Assembly: GCA_002838945.1 (NCBI GenBank)
Contig: PGXB01000006.1
Location: 50,053-114,052 of the forward strand
DNA from: a candidate division Zixibacteria bacterium HGW-Zixibacteria-1
GTDB taxonomy: Bacteria; Zixibacteria; MSB-5A5; GN15; PGXB01
Direction of reading: 5' to 3'
Length of the DNA stretch: 64,000 nucleotides
Under the pieces are notes generated by a model that saw only the letters and a program-made list of their open reading frames with translations, had not been told where the DNA came from and made no database searches. A program made the translations under genes and the position numbers. Positions 16,633 to 24,530 of the stretch are shown piece after piece. Numbering within the stretch: position 1 is the stretch's first letter; each line of letters opens with the position of its first letter.

Positions 16633-17472
16633 CTACTTGCCGCTGTTTTTATTTTTTAATTTATCCTTAAGCTGTTCTTTTTTAGCTGCTGCGACATCCT
16701 CTCTAATACTCGCGGTTTTTTCTCCAAAAAATGCAAATCGCAGCCAGTTAACCGCGAATTTCGACAGCTCGACATCGTCTGTCTTGATTTTACTTTTTGT
16801 TTCTTCATCAACTTCGAATTTGTTAAAAAAGCTGCTTTCAAAGACAAATCTGCGGAAGCGATCAATATCATAGCAGGCGGTAAAGAACATTTCAATCTGC
16901 TGCGGGTTAAGTTTATTCCCCTCCCGAAAGAAATGATGCGTCGTAATTTCCTTGAAGTACTCGCCGTTTTCGTTATATTCTTCGATACCCTGATTTTCCA
17001 GCCACTCGGCGACCGTGAATTCCTTGTCTTCGTTAAAACCCTTGCAGACATCTTCCTTCAGAAGGAAATAGAATTCTTCACTGACATCGCCGGCATCTTC
17101 ACCGGGCGAGGCCAGTCCGAGCGGATACATCCGGCACGCCCAGGGGCGGTCCGGATACACGGTACAACCCTGTTCCGCCACAAAGGGACAGCTTTTTTTG
17201 GCATCGTCGTTCATTTTGAGAAGGAGTACCGGGAAGTGAAGATTCTTGTCAAAAGGGGAGATGGTATATTTTTTGAGAAGTTCGGTTGAAGCAATACCCA
17301 GATTTTGCTTGAGCCGGATAATATCGTAGGGAGTAAGGAATATGTTGACGTCGCCGCAGCAGGCATTGAAACAGGGGACGTTTTTATGGCATGAAAAAGT
17401 GAATTTATCCTCTTTTTTCAAGCGTGGATATTCCTTCAAAATATGCTCTTTGAATTTTTCGATTTCTCTCAT
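16633..17472 (-). CDS. YkgJ-family cysteine-cluster protein
   Basis: 279 residues. It carries the family cysteine set: SCHKNVPCFNACCGDVNIFL near residue 28-47, then CPFVAEQGCTVYPDRPWACR, a pattern expected to hold a metal (zinc or an iron-sulfur cluster). The C-terminal half is longer than in short YkgJ proteins and ends in a lysine-rich stretch. The biochemical role of YkgJ proteins is not established. Its start overlaps the upstream zinc-ribbon gene by 4 bp (ATGA), so the two are translationally coupled. Long YkgJ proteins of this kind are common in sulfate reducers, and the position next to aprBA fits that. Confidence 0.8.
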   Translation of the reverse strand: MREIEKFKEHILKEYPRLKKEDKFTFSCHKNVPCFNACCGDVNIFLTPYDIIRLKQNLGIASTELLKKYTISPFDKNLHFPVLLLKMNDDAKKSCPFVAEQGCTVYPDRPWACRMYPLGLASPGEDAGDVSEEFYFLLKEDVCKGFNEDKEFTVAEWLENQGIEEYNENGEYFKEITTHHFFREGNKLNPQQIEMFFTACYDIDRFRRFVFESSFFNKFEVDEETKSKIKTDDVELSKFAVNWLRFAFFGEKTASIREDVAAAKKEQLKDKLKNKNSGK

Positions 17473-17753
17473 TTTTTCTCCTGATCAACTATTATACCAT
17501 CTTTAAGGGCGTCCCTGGACCAGACCGGCAACGGTCCTTCTTCACCTGTTTCGGGATCAAGCCGGTACCGATATGAGGCATTGACCTCATATTTGGAGCG
17601 CATCCAATCCCAGCCTTTGACGAAATACGGGCATTCATCGTTAAAACAAACGAATTGCACTTTTGACCCCCAGCAGACCATTTCGGGAACGGTCCAGGGG
17701 GCGAGTCTGGTCTGGCAGTGCGGACAATTGTACGTTTTTTCAGTCATACTCAT
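17469..17753 (-). CDS. Small zinc-ribbon protein (ogr/Delta-like zinc finger type)
   Basis: 94 residues with CPHC near residue 10 and CFNDECPYF near residue 36-44, giving a four-cysteine zinc ribbon, followed by MRSKYEVNASYRYRLDPETG, a phrase typical of the ogr/Delta-like zinc-finger family found in many deltaproteobacterial sulfate reducers. Function is unknown; DNA or protein binding is the usual guess for the fold. It overlaps the following YkgJ gene by 4 bp. ATG at 17753 or 17747 may be the start. Confidence 0.72.
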   Translation of the reverse strand: MSMTEKTYNCPHCQTRLAPWTVPEMVCWGSKVQFVCFNDECPYFVKGWDWMRSKYEVNASYRYRLDPETGEEGPLPVWSRDALKDGIIVDQEKK

Positions 17754-17811
17754 TCCTTAACAGCCCCATAATCATCGTAAGATAACAGTCGGCGACCAAA
17801 AGTCAATCCGT

Positions 17812-17853
17812 TTAATAAAAACCTCCAGGCGCCTGATAAACAGCGCCTGGAGG
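17812..17853 (-). terminator. Terminator of the sat-aprBA operon
   Basis: An 11-bp perfect stem (CCTCCAGGCGC / GCGCCTGGAGG, arms 17822-17832 and 17843-17853), read on the minus strand, is followed by TTTTTATTAA, 34 bp after the aprA stop codon. Confidence 0.88.
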
Positions 17854-17887
17854 AGTTCGCATAAGCGATTATCGGACGGGCTTAAGA

Positions 17888-19810
17888 TCAGCCACCGAGA
17901 AGTTCATGCTCTTTCGGCTGAGGATAGACATGAAGCATCGGGCGTTTGATCATTTCCCATTCATTCTTAGCAGGATGCCATTTGCAGTTGGCGAAGCAGT
18001 GCCAGTTGTCCTCGTCCATTTTCGGGAAGTCGGCACGGAAATAATAACCGGGCCAACGGGTTTCCTGACGGAACAAGACGGTCCGGGCATGAGCTTCAGC
18101 CTGCCACATACGCTGAACATTTTCCCAGCAGCGCATCAGTTCATGCAGGTCGCGGGCTCCCAGTTGCTCGGCATCTTCTTTGAGATAGTTAAGCAGTTCG
18201 AGGGCGCGGTTGAGCTGCATTTCGTTGGTGGAGAACTGCGACGAAACACCGCCGACGTACTCATCCATGATCTTCTGCAGACGGAACATGAACATCTTGG
18301 GAATAATGTAGTTCGGGTTGGTGTCGGGATCGGTGGAAGCGCCCTGATTGTCCTTAAAGGTCTTCAGCGGCTTCAGAATGGCGTCTCTGAGTTTATCGAT
18401 TTCGGCCTTGTTGATGTTCGGCAGAGTATTGTTTTCGAGGACGAATTTAACGGCTGCCTTGCCGACGATGCGGCCTTCCGCATGCGAACCGGAAGAGAAC
18501 TTGTGCGAGGAGGCGCCTGAGGCATCACCGGCACAGAACATACCTTTGACGGTGGCCATATGATCGTAGCCCCAGAAATACTCGCTCTTGGTGTCCTTGC
18601 TCTGGATGTCTTCCGGACCGCTGACCCAGGCACCCGAGGCGCCGGAGTGAGAACCGATGAAATACGGTTCGGCGGCGGCGATTTCGGAAGCTTTCTTCTC
18701 CGGCTCCACGTTGGTGGCGGCCCAGAGAATGGCCTGCGAAATGGTCATATCAAGGAAGTCTTCCCAGGCTTCGGATTCCAGTTCTTTAAGTTTCTTCTTG
18801 GCCGCTTTTTCATCGCCGGCCTCGGCAACTATCTTCTGGATAGCTTCTTCGGTCCTCATATAGATGGGGCCTTTGCCATCCTTGATGTCAAGCATACCAA
18901 GCCAGTTACGAAGGTTAGCCGGGATCGGCTTGACCAGACCGTACGGCTTCCAATTCAGGAGCTCGTCGGTGCGTTCGACCATGTAGTTACCGCCCATGGC
19001 GTTGGTCGCACGGGATTTGAACAGAAGGAACCAGGCTCCAACCGGACCGTAAGCGTCTTTGAAACGAACCGGGATGAAGCGAACTTCCTGGCTGGTCATT
19101 TCGGCGCCGGCACGAATGGTGAAATAGGCCGATGAGCCGGAGTTCCACGGCGGATACCAGGCGCGGCCGAGACCTTCACCGGTACTGCGCGGTTTGAAGA
19201 CGTGCACCGCGCCACCCATGGATACGATGGTGGCTTTGGCACGGAAGACATAGAATTTGTTCTCGCGAACCGAGAAGCCAACGGCGCCGGCGACACGATC
19301 GCCGTCAAGCAACGGCTCAACGATGAAGATACGTTCAAAATACTCACCGCCGGCTTCGGCCAAAGCGTTCTTGGCGGCTTCAGCGACGATGACTTTATAA
19401 GATTCGCCGTTAATCATCAGCTGCCAGCGGCCTTCATGCACATATTTGCCATCGGCATCCGTCCAGATGGGGAGTCCCCATTTTTCGAACAGGTGCACGG
19501 AGGAATCGACGTGGCGGGCAATATTGGCCACCAGATCCTCACGGGTGATACCCATCAGGTCCATGCGGACATAGTCAACGTAATCCTTTACGGTATTCTT
19601 GCCGCTGGGAAGATCGACATACTGGTTGATGGCCGACAGTCCCATAGCGACGGCACCGGAACGATCCATGGCCGCCTTGTCGACGACTGTAACCTTAAGA
19701 TTGTTTTTCTTCGCCCAATAGCTGGCCTCGACGGCCGCACCGCAGGCTGCCATACCACCGCCAAGTATCAGCAGGTCAGTGGTAATTTCAACAGTTTCAA
19801 AATTTTCCAT
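17888..19810 (-). CDS. aprA: Adenylylsulfate (APS) reductase alpha subunit
   Basis: Cytoplasmic FAD subunit (640 residues, normal length) that reduces adenosine 5'-phosphosulfate to sulfite and AMP. The N-terminal FAD-binding fold contains LLILGGGMAACGAAVEA, then DRSGAVAMGLSAIN, and the C-terminal region has RWPGYYFRADFPKMDEDNWH, all standard for AprA. AGGAGG sits upstream of the ATG. It is the last gene of the minus-strand unit sat-aprB-aprA, 21 bp after aprB. In this context, with reductive-type partner genes, it works in the reducing direction, receiving electrons through QmoABC. Confidence 0.97.
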   Translation of the reverse strand: MENFETVEITTDLLILGGGMAACGAAVEASYWAKKNNLKVTVVDKAAMDRSGAVAMGLSAINQYVDLPSGKNTVKDYVDYVRMDLMGITREDLVANIARHVDSSVHLFEKWGLPIWTDADGKYVHEGRWQLMINGESYKVIVAEAAKNALAEAGGEYFERIFIVEPLLDGDRVAGAVGFSVRENKFYVFRAKATIVSMGGAVHVFKPRSTGEGLGRAWYPPWNSGSSAYFTIRAGAEMTSQEVRFIPVRFKDAYGPVGAWFLLFKSRATNAMGGNYMVERTDELLNWKPYGLVKPIPANLRNWLGMLDIKDGKGPIYMRTEEAIQKIVAEAGDEKAAKKKLKELESEAWEDFLDMTISQAILWAATNVEPEKKASEIAAAEPYFIGSHSGASGAWVSGPEDIQSKDTKSEYFWGYDHMATVKGMFCAGDASGASSHKFSSGSHAEGRIVGKAAVKFVLENNTLPNINKAEIDKLRDAILKPLKTFKDNQGASTDPDTNPNYIIPKMFMFRLQKIMDEYVGGVSSQFSTNEMQLNRALELLNYLKEDAEQLGARDLHELMRCWENVQRMWQAEAHARTVLFRQETRWPGYYFRADFPKMDEDNWHCFANCKWHPAKNEWEMIKRPMLHVYPQPKEHELLGG

Positions 19811-19831
19811 TACTATCCAACCTCCTGAAAT

Positions 19832-20272
19832 TTACTTAATGGTATAGACTTCGGACAGTTTCAGTGCTTCCGGCTCCTGGGCCAGAATGTGATCATTCAA
19901 ATTACCGTGAGAAGTGCCGTAACCACCGGCCGGCTTAGCCTTGCCTTCTTCAGTCGTTCTGATCGGGAATTTGAATCGCTTCAACATTCCATTACGGAAC
20001 TTGACCGTCCACATGATGCTGTCGGTGCTGCGAAGCGGGGTAACCGAAGCATTCAATGGCACGAAGTCGGCATAACCGCGGATCTCGACTGCCTGGGTAG
20101 GGCAGATCTTGACGCAGTTATAGCATTCCCAACACATCTCCGGCTCTCTGTTGAAGGCTTTCATTTTGTCCTTGTCGAGAACCATAAGATCATTCGGACA
20201 GATATGCTGGCACGCGGTTTTGTCCAGTGCCTTGCACCCGTCACATTTTTCGGGATTCACAAAACTAGGCAT
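19832..20272 (-). CDS. aprB: Adenylylsulfate reductase beta subunit (ferredoxin-like)
   Basis: 146-residue electron-transfer subunit with two 4Fe-4S clusters: CDGCKALDKTACQHICP near residue 10-26 and CWECYNCVKICP near 47-58. The following segment (PLRSTDSIMWTVKFRNG) and a C-terminal tail wrap around AprA in known structures. The AGGAGG ribosome site precedes the ATG at 20272. It sits between sat and aprA in one operon. Confidence 0.96.
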   Translation of the reverse strand: MPSFVNPEKCDGCKALDKTACQHICPNDLMVLDKDKMKAFNREPEMCWECYNCVKICPTQAVEIRGYADFVPLNASVTPLRSTDSIMWTVKFRNGMLKRFKFPIRTTEEGKAKPAGGYGTSHGNLNDHILAQEPEALKLSEVYTIK

Positions 20273-20319
20273 TAACTACCTCCTAACTGAGTTTATAAAT
20301 CAGCTTCGTGATGTATTTA

Positions 20320-21543
20320 TTATTTCTTTTTATCCGCATCGCCGGTCGCATGGCCATGCAGTTTGACTTCAACCTTGTCTTCTTCCTTGATGCTGGCATA
20401 ATATTCGCGAAGAATGGCCAGAACCTCGGGACGACTGAACTCGGTGGGGATGTCGCCGCCTTCGGATAATCCCTTGCGAAGAGCGGTGCCGCTCAGGAAC
20501 AGACGATCTTCTTTACCATGCGGACAAGTCTTCATTGAAGCCATACCACCGCACTTGTAACACCAGAATGTCCAGTCGATAGGAAGCATCTTGCATTCAA
20601 GAGCGCCGTCCCACAGTTTGAAGAAGATTTCCTGTGCATCAAACGGACCATAATAATCACCGACACCGGCATGGTCACGGCCGATAATCATGTGCGTACA
20701 ACCGAAGTTTTGACGGAAAAGAGCATGGAGGAGACCTTCACGCGGTCCGGCATAACGCATATCCAGCGGGTAACCGCCCATCACAACACGGTTCTTGTCG
20801 AAATAATTCTCGACAAGGGTGTCAATGCATTTGACGCGAACCTCGGCCGGAATGTCGCCCGGCTTAAGATTGCCGACCAGCTGATGGATATAAAGACCGT
20901 CGCTGACTTCAACCGCAATCTTGGCAAGATATTCGTGGGAACGATGCATGGGATTACGCAGTTGCAGGGCGGCGATTGTTTTCCATCCTTTTTCTTCGAA
21001 AATTTTGCGGCTCTCGGTGGGAGTCTGATAAATGCCCTTGAATTCCTTGGGGAAATAACTCTCCGAAAGAACCTTGACCTTTCCGGCGATGTTCCACTCT
21101 TTTTGAGCCATGACCATCTTGACACCGGGATGCTCCATGTCGGTGGTCTTGTAAACATGTTTGCATTCGAATTCTTTGTCGATCTTGTACGATTCGGAGA
21201 CTTTCATCGTACCCATAATCTCATTTGTCTCGCCGGAGACAAGGCATATCTCCGTGCCGGGATCGATCTTCTTGTCGTGAGAGAGAGTCACGGGAATCGG
21301 CCAGAAGACACCATTGGTCATTTTCATATCTTGGCAGACACCTTTCCAGTCAGCCTGTCCCATGAAACCTTCCAGGGGAGTGAACCCGCCGATGCCCATC
21401 ATGATGAGGTCACCGGTTTCGCGAGAAGCCATTACCACCTTGGGTAATCCTTGCGCTTTTTTCAATTCAGCTTCTTTCTCTTTTCCTTCGAGAAGCAGAA
21501 TCTTCAGCGTGTCGCTTCCATGTGGAGAAATTAGTTTTGACAT
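20320..21543 (-). CDS. sat: Sulfate adenylyltransferase (ATP sulfurylase)
   Basis: Activates sulfate with ATP to give APS and pyrophosphate, the first step of dissimilatory sulfate reduction. 407 residues, bacterial/archaeal homo-oligomeric type without an APS-kinase domain. Catalytic motifs [15 protein letters not shown] and [17 protein letters not shown] are present, and four cysteines in CKML...CYKC..TCPHG form the metal-binding patch seen in sulfate-reducer enzymes. It is first in the sat-aprB-aprA operon, 47 bp before aprB. Upstream is a long divergent control region with an 18-bp Rex/CRP-like palindrome. Confidence 0.96.
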   Translation of the reverse strand: MSKLISPHGSDTLKILLLEGKEKEAELKKAQGLPKVVMASRETGDLIMMGIGGFTPLEGFMGQADWKGVCQDMKMTNGVFWPIPVTLSHDKKIDPGTEICLVSGETNEIMGTMKVSESYKIDKEFECKHVYKTTDMEHPGVKMVMAQKEWNIAGKVKVLSESYFPKEFKGIYQTPTESRKIFEEKGWKTIAALQLRNPMHRSHEYLAKIAVEVSDGLYIHQLVGNLKPGDIPAEVRVKCIDTLVENYFDKNRVVMGGYPLDMRYAGPREGLLHALFRQNFGCTHMIIGRDHAGVGDYYGPFDAQEIFFKLWDGALECKMLPIDWTFWCYKCGGMASMKTCPHGKEDRLFLSGTALRKGLSEGGDIPTEFSRPEVLAILREYYASIKEEDKVEVKLHGHATGDADKKK

Positions 21544-21600
21544 AATTCTTACCTGCTTTGTGTTAATTATCAGTAAACTAAAATTTCAATTCTGCATTAA

Positions 21601-21618
21601 TTGTGATATAATTCACAA
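21601..21618. promoter_or_regulatory. Rex/CRP-like palindrome, sat leader
   Basis: TTGTGATATAATTCACAA: perfect TTGTGA and TCACAA half-sites with a 6-bp spacer, 13 of 14 matches to the Rex consensus TTGTGAAnnnnTTCACAA and also to the CRP/FNR core TGTGA-N6-TCACA. It lies about 28 bp downstream of the predicted sat -10, where a bound protein would block transcription. A Rex site controlling sat is established in Desulfovibrio vulgaris; the binding protein here is not in the window. Confidence 0.65.
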
Positions 21619-21673
21619 GCTTTGTCATCTATTCACACAGCATAGAATGTAACTTTTTTCACAAGCTTTGTCA
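21612..21673. repeat. 16-bp direct repeat TTCACAAGCTTTGTCA, two copies
   Basis: Exact copies at 21612-21627 and 21658-21673, starting 46 bp apart, one overlapping the palindrome and one overlapping the predicted sat -35 box. Likely regulator-binding sites, since each contains a TTCACAA half-site. Confidence 0.6.
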
Positions 21674-21674
21674 A
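21646..21674 (-). promoter_or_regulatory. Putative sat promoter
   Basis: On the minus strand a consensus TTGACA (21674-21669), a 17-bp spacer and TACATT (21651-21646), about 100 bp before the sat start codon. The -35 overlaps one copy of the TTCACAAGCTTTGTCA repeat. Confidence 0.55.
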
Positions 21675-21717
21675 GAGGTAAAAGCCATTTTTTTGCGTTT
21701 TTTGCCCTTATTTTGTA

Positions 21718-21846
21718 TCATTTTTCAATCGATTTATCAAGGGTGGCTGGCAGGATTCGAGCTTTGCCCTCTATCTGTAAATAGTTCATAGGGATAACGT
21801 TTTGAGTGTGATCCCCTGATGGTGCCGGACCGGGCTGTGGCTTCAT
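21718..21846 (-). CDS. Possible small gene, 42 aa, upstream of sat
   Basis: A minus-strand reading frame starts at ATG (21846-21844) with AAAGG six bases upstream and GGAGG slightly further up, and ends with TGA at 21718-21720. The peptide begins MKPQPGPAPSG, has a middle NYLQIEGKARILPATL and ends KSIEK. It has no cysteine, signal or membrane segment, and I recognise no family. It lies in the sat leader direction, 175 bp before sat. It may be a genuine small protein, a leader peptide, or chance; conservation would decide. Confidence 0.28.
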   Translation of the reverse strand: MKPQPGPAPSGDHTQNVIPMNYLQIEGKARILPATLDKSIEK

Positions 21847-21975
21847 GGTGAGCCTTTTCCTCCCAATAGGCTGCGTCGATGTCTAGTTGCCCCAAATTCA
21901 ATTAAATGTCCGAATTTATGACTAAATTAGTAATATTAAATTCACCGCCTCTCTTATAATAGATTTCGATACTAT

Positions 21976-22014
21976 TTGTGAAAAACTTAACTGACTTTGT
22001 GAAAAAAATAACAA
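21976..22014. promoter_or_regulatory. Two tandem Rex-like boxes upstream of qmoC
   Basis: TTGTGAAAAACTTAACTG (21976-21993; 12 of 14 consensus positions) and TTGTGAAAAAAATAACAA (21997-22014; 13 of 14 against TTGTGAAnnnnTTAACAA). Their centres are 21 bp apart, so they face the same side of the helix. They end 6 bp before the qmoC -35 box, about 50 and 71 bp upstream of the expected start site, where an activator could also act. Confidence 0.6.
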
Positions 22015-22020
22015 AAAATC

Positions 22021-22049
22021 TTGACATATTTGATGCCTGTGCCTATTTT
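22021..22049 (+). promoter_or_regulatory. qmoC promoter
   Basis: Consensus TTGACA (22021-22026), exactly 17 bp, TATTTT (22044-22049), with a leader of about 65 nt to the GTG start of qmoC. Confidence 0.65.
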
Positions 22050-22120
22050 TAATCGGGTAAACCGGCATTATTGCCGATTTACCAACCAAAGATGGAGAGA
22101 TATCAGATAAGGAGTGTGTA

Positions 22121-23296
22121 GTGGCCAATGGGCAGTTAATAGAACCCAATCTTCAATTTATACGCGATGTCAGAAAAGCCGGGGGAGACACTGTCAAAAG
22201 CTGCTACCAGTGTGCCACCTGCTCGGTGGTTTGCAGCCTTTCTCCGGCCGAAAAGCCATTTCCGCGTAAGGAGATGCTTCTGGCACAATGGGGCCAGACG
22301 GACCGCTTGATGGCTGATCCGGATATCTGGATGTGTTTTCAGTGCAATGACTGCACGCAGAAATGTCCCCGCGGCGCCCGTCCGGGTGATGTTCTTGCGG
22401 CCATCAGATCCTATATGTATAAAAAGTTCGCCTTCCCGTCATTTATGGGCAGGGCAGTAGCTTCACCAAAGGCCCTGCCGATCCTATTAATGGTACCGGT
22501 TCTTATTCTTGTGTTCGCCATATTATTTATGCCCAAAATCGGCCCGAATGGCGACGTCCTGTATCTGAGCAGCAGCACAATAGATTTTGACTACTTTCTC
22601 AGACATAGCTTTGTCGATGCTTTGTTCGTAGTAGGAAATATTATTATTTTTCTGTTTGCTTCCATTGGCTTTGTAAGATTCTGGAAAGGGCTGAAATCAA
22701 GCGGCTTTCAGTCGCAGATGTCCTTTATGAAGGCGCTGATTTTGACGGTAAAGGGAATTCTTGCCCATTCCAGCTTCTACGACTGTGATACCAATAAGCC
22801 CCGCGCCCTGGGACACCTTCTGCTTTTCTATGGATTTATCGGCGCCATGATCACCACCGGGGCGGTTTTTGTTTTTATATTTATTCCTCATTATCTGCAT
22901 CTTCTCGGTCTGGAGCAGTTAAGCGCCTTTTTTGATTTACCGGTTAATTTGCCTCACCCCGTAAAAATACTGGGCGGTCTGAGCGGTCTGGCCCTGGTAA
23001 TCGGCGGTGGCATGCTGATTGTCAGGCGCTGGCAGAACCGAGACAATGTCGGGGCCAACGGCTATGCCGATTATCTCTTCCTGTATATGCTTTTTCTGGT
23101 CGGCTTGACCGGCATGCTGTCCTGGGCAACTCGATTGACCGGGGTGCCTATGCTGGCCTATATTGTTTATTTTATTCATCTGGTCGTGGTCTTTTTCCTG
23201 CTATGGTATATGCCTTATTCGAAATTCGCCCATATGATTTACCGCACCCTGGCACTGGTTTATGCGCGAAGTATCGGGCGGACAGCCGGGAAATAG
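22121..23296 (+). CDS. qmoC: Quinone-interacting membrane-bound oxidoreductase subunit C
   Basis: Membrane subunit of QmoABC, which passes electrons from the quinone pool toward APS reductase. The N-terminal HdrC-like ferredoxin part (residues 25-90) has CYQCATCSVVC and CFQCNDCTQKCP. The C-terminal HdrE/NarI-like part (about 105-380) has six hydrophobic helices with conserved histidines for heme b. Start is GTG at 22121 behind AAGGAG. Oddly, it is not next to qmoA and qmoB, which lie 23 kb away on the other strand; instead it is divergent from sat-aprBA and has its own promoter. Fusion of an HdrC and an HdrE part is normal for QmoC. Confidence 0.92.
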   Translation: MANGQLIEPNLQFIRDVRKAGGDTVKSCYQCATCSVVCSLSPAEKPFPRKEMLLAQWGQTDRLMADPDIWMCFQCNDCTQKCPRGARPGDVLAAIRSYMYKKFAFPSFMGRAVASPKALPILLMVPVLILVFAILFMPKIGPNGDVLYLSSSTIDFDYFLRHSFVDALFVVGNIIIFLFASIGFVRFWKGLKSSGFQSQMSFMKALILTVKGILAHSSFYDCDTNKPRALGHLLLFYGFIGAMITTGAVFVFIFIPHYLHLLGLEQLSAFFDLPVNLPHPVKILGGLSGLALVIGGGMLIVRRWQNRDNVGANGYADYLFLYMLFLVGLTGMLSWATRLTGVPMLAYIVYFIHLVVVFFLLWYMPYSKFAHMIYRTLALVYARSIGRTAGK

Positions 23297-23322
23297 CAAT
23301 TATGCCGATTGCCTTTATTACA

Positions 23323-23450
23323 GGCCGGCTATTGCCGGCCGGGTAAATATCGTTTGCCTAAGTCCAATTTAAATTGTATTTTAAAACGGCCCGGGATTAC
23401 CCGGCCGACCTGCCTGTTCCGAGATACCCGGAAATAGCGGACAGGCGAAT
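23323..23450. other. Hairpin-rich spacer after qmoC
   Basis: Three GC-rich inverted repeats follow each other: GGCCGGC-TATT-GCCGGCC (23323-23340), a CGGCCCGGG / CCCGGCCG hairpin with a bulge (about 23384-23405), and an imperfect GCCTGT...ACAGGC arm pair (about 23411-23446). None has a clear T-run. They may act together as terminator or mRNA-stabilising structures between qmoC and the next gene. Confidence 0.4.
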
Positions 23451-23512
23451 TTTTAACATAGTTGGGCCTCATTTTATAAGCTCATAGAGGTATCATTGAT
23501 GAGGAGGTTGAG

Positions 23513-24334
23513 ATGCCGGTTATAACAATCACACGCGGTTCCCTTAGCGCTTCCTATAAACTCACGCAGGGTCTTGCCAGGGAAATTCCCTGCCGGGCAA
23601 TTTCCCGCGAGGAAATAATCGAACATGGCAAAAAATACGGAATTGAAGAATTCCTTAATGCGGCCAAGAGCATCATGGAAACCCGGCCGCCTCACTCGTG
23701 GGATCCTCACGCTGCGCAAATTCACCACTATCTTGTCATTTTCAAGGCGGCCCTGATGGATTTCGTCGCCGAAGGAAATATTATTTATCACGGGCTGCAA
23801 ACCCATTACCTTTTGACGGATGTCCCTCGGGTGCTGCGGGTCAAGGTCGTGGCGCCGCTTGAATATCGCGTCAAGACTCTGACCGCCGAATCCAATTACA
23901 GCGAGGCGGAAGCCAGGGAGCATATTCAGTATGTGGATGCACAGCGGATTAGCTGGTACAAGTTCCTTCATGGCGCCGAATATGACGAAATGACGAATTA
24001 TGATATCGTCCTGAATATGGAGAAGCTCAATCTCGATGCCATGGTGGAAATGATCGGCCTGCTTGTAAGAAAGCCGGAATTTCGAATTGATGCCGGCGCC
24101 ATGAAACTGATCCATGATGCCCACATGAAGGCAAAAATCAGGGCATATCTGGTGCGGTCACCGAAAACCAGGGATATGGATATGACGCTTACCTGTGATT
24201 GCGAATCCGGCACCGTGAAAGTGAAATTCAATGCGCCGGGCCGTATGGCCGGTGAAAGGCAGAAAGACATCAAAGAGGCTCTTGCCGAGTTGGATATTAT
24301 CAAAAATATAGAGATCACCGGGATCGATACCTGA
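23513..24334 (+). CDS. Cytidylate kinase-like protein with C-terminal BON-like domain
   Basis: 273 residues. The N-terminal ~190 residues match the cytidylate kinase-like (AAA_26) family: VITITRGSLSASYKLTQGLA in place of a standard P-loop, AISREEI, then IIYHGLQTHYLL and LRVKVVAPLEYRV. The glycine-rich loop is degenerate for a GxxGxGKS motif, so nucleotide kinase activity is doubtful. The C-terminal part (IRAYLVRSP...VKVKFNAPG...IKNIEI) resembles a BON-type domain, which in other proteins binds ligands or membranes. Its place between qmoC and a putative sulfate transporter suggests a sensor or regulatory role in sulfate metabolism, which is inference. A terminator follows at 24377. Confidence 0.7.
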   Translation: MPVITITRGSLSASYKLTQGLAREIPCRAISREEIIEHGKKYGIEEFLNAAKSIMETRPPHSWDPHAAQIHHYLVIFKAALMDFVAEGNIIYHGLQTHYLLTDVPRVLRVKVVAPLEYRVKTLTAESNYSEAEAREHIQYVDAQRISWYKFLHGAEYDEMTNYDIVLNMEKLNLDAMVEMIGLLVRKPEFRIDAGAMKLIHDAHMKAKIRAYLVRSPKTRDMDMTLTCDCESGTVKVKFNAPGRMAGERQKDIKEALAELDIIKNIEITGIDT

Positions 24335-24376
24335 TCCCGTTCTCATTTCCAAAGCCATTCTAAAATATATTTTATA

Positions 24377-24412
24377 GACGCCCCTGTATAAACAGGGGCG
24401 TCAGTGTGTTTA
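24377..24412 (+). terminator. Terminator after the cytidylate kinase-like gene
   Basis: An 11-bp perfect stem (GACGCCCCTGT / ACAGGGGCGTC) with an ATAA loop at 24377-24402, followed by a modest T-rich flank. Confidence 0.75.
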
Positions 24413-24438
24413 TTGCCTTTTTCCATTTTTGTTTTTAC

Positions 24439-24467
24439 TTGACTGGAGGGCAAACGGCCGGTTATTA
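24439..24467 (+). promoter_or_regulatory. Putative promoter of the sulfate exporter gene
   Basis: TTGACT (24439-24444), a 17-bp spacer and TTATTA (24462-24467), about 65 bp before the ATG at 24531. Confidence 0.5.
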
Positions 24468-24530
24468 TTTATTAATCAGTGAATAGGGTGTGATAGTACA
24501 AATTCATCAGTAAAGTAAAGGACGGGATGT

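Larger units (their letters stand above)
21544..22120. promoter_or_regulatory. Divergent control region sat / qmoC
   Basis: 577 bp between the divergently transcribed sat operon and qmoC. It contains a sat promoter (21646-21674), an 18-bp palindrome (21601-21618), a repeated TTCACAAGCTTTGTCA (21612-21627 and 21658-21673), a possible 42-residue minus-strand gene (21718-21846), two tandem Rex-like boxes (21976-22014) and a qmoC promoter (22021-22049). The density of repeated TTGTGA/TCACAA half-sites marks it as a main switch of the pathway. Confidence 0.7.

Noticed and set aside
21741..21780. A stretch reading CTCGAATCCTGCCAGCCACC on the minus strand, like a tRNA 3' end
   Set aside because: The expected T-stem partner and acceptor 5' strand are not present, and no cloverleaf can be drawn upstream.
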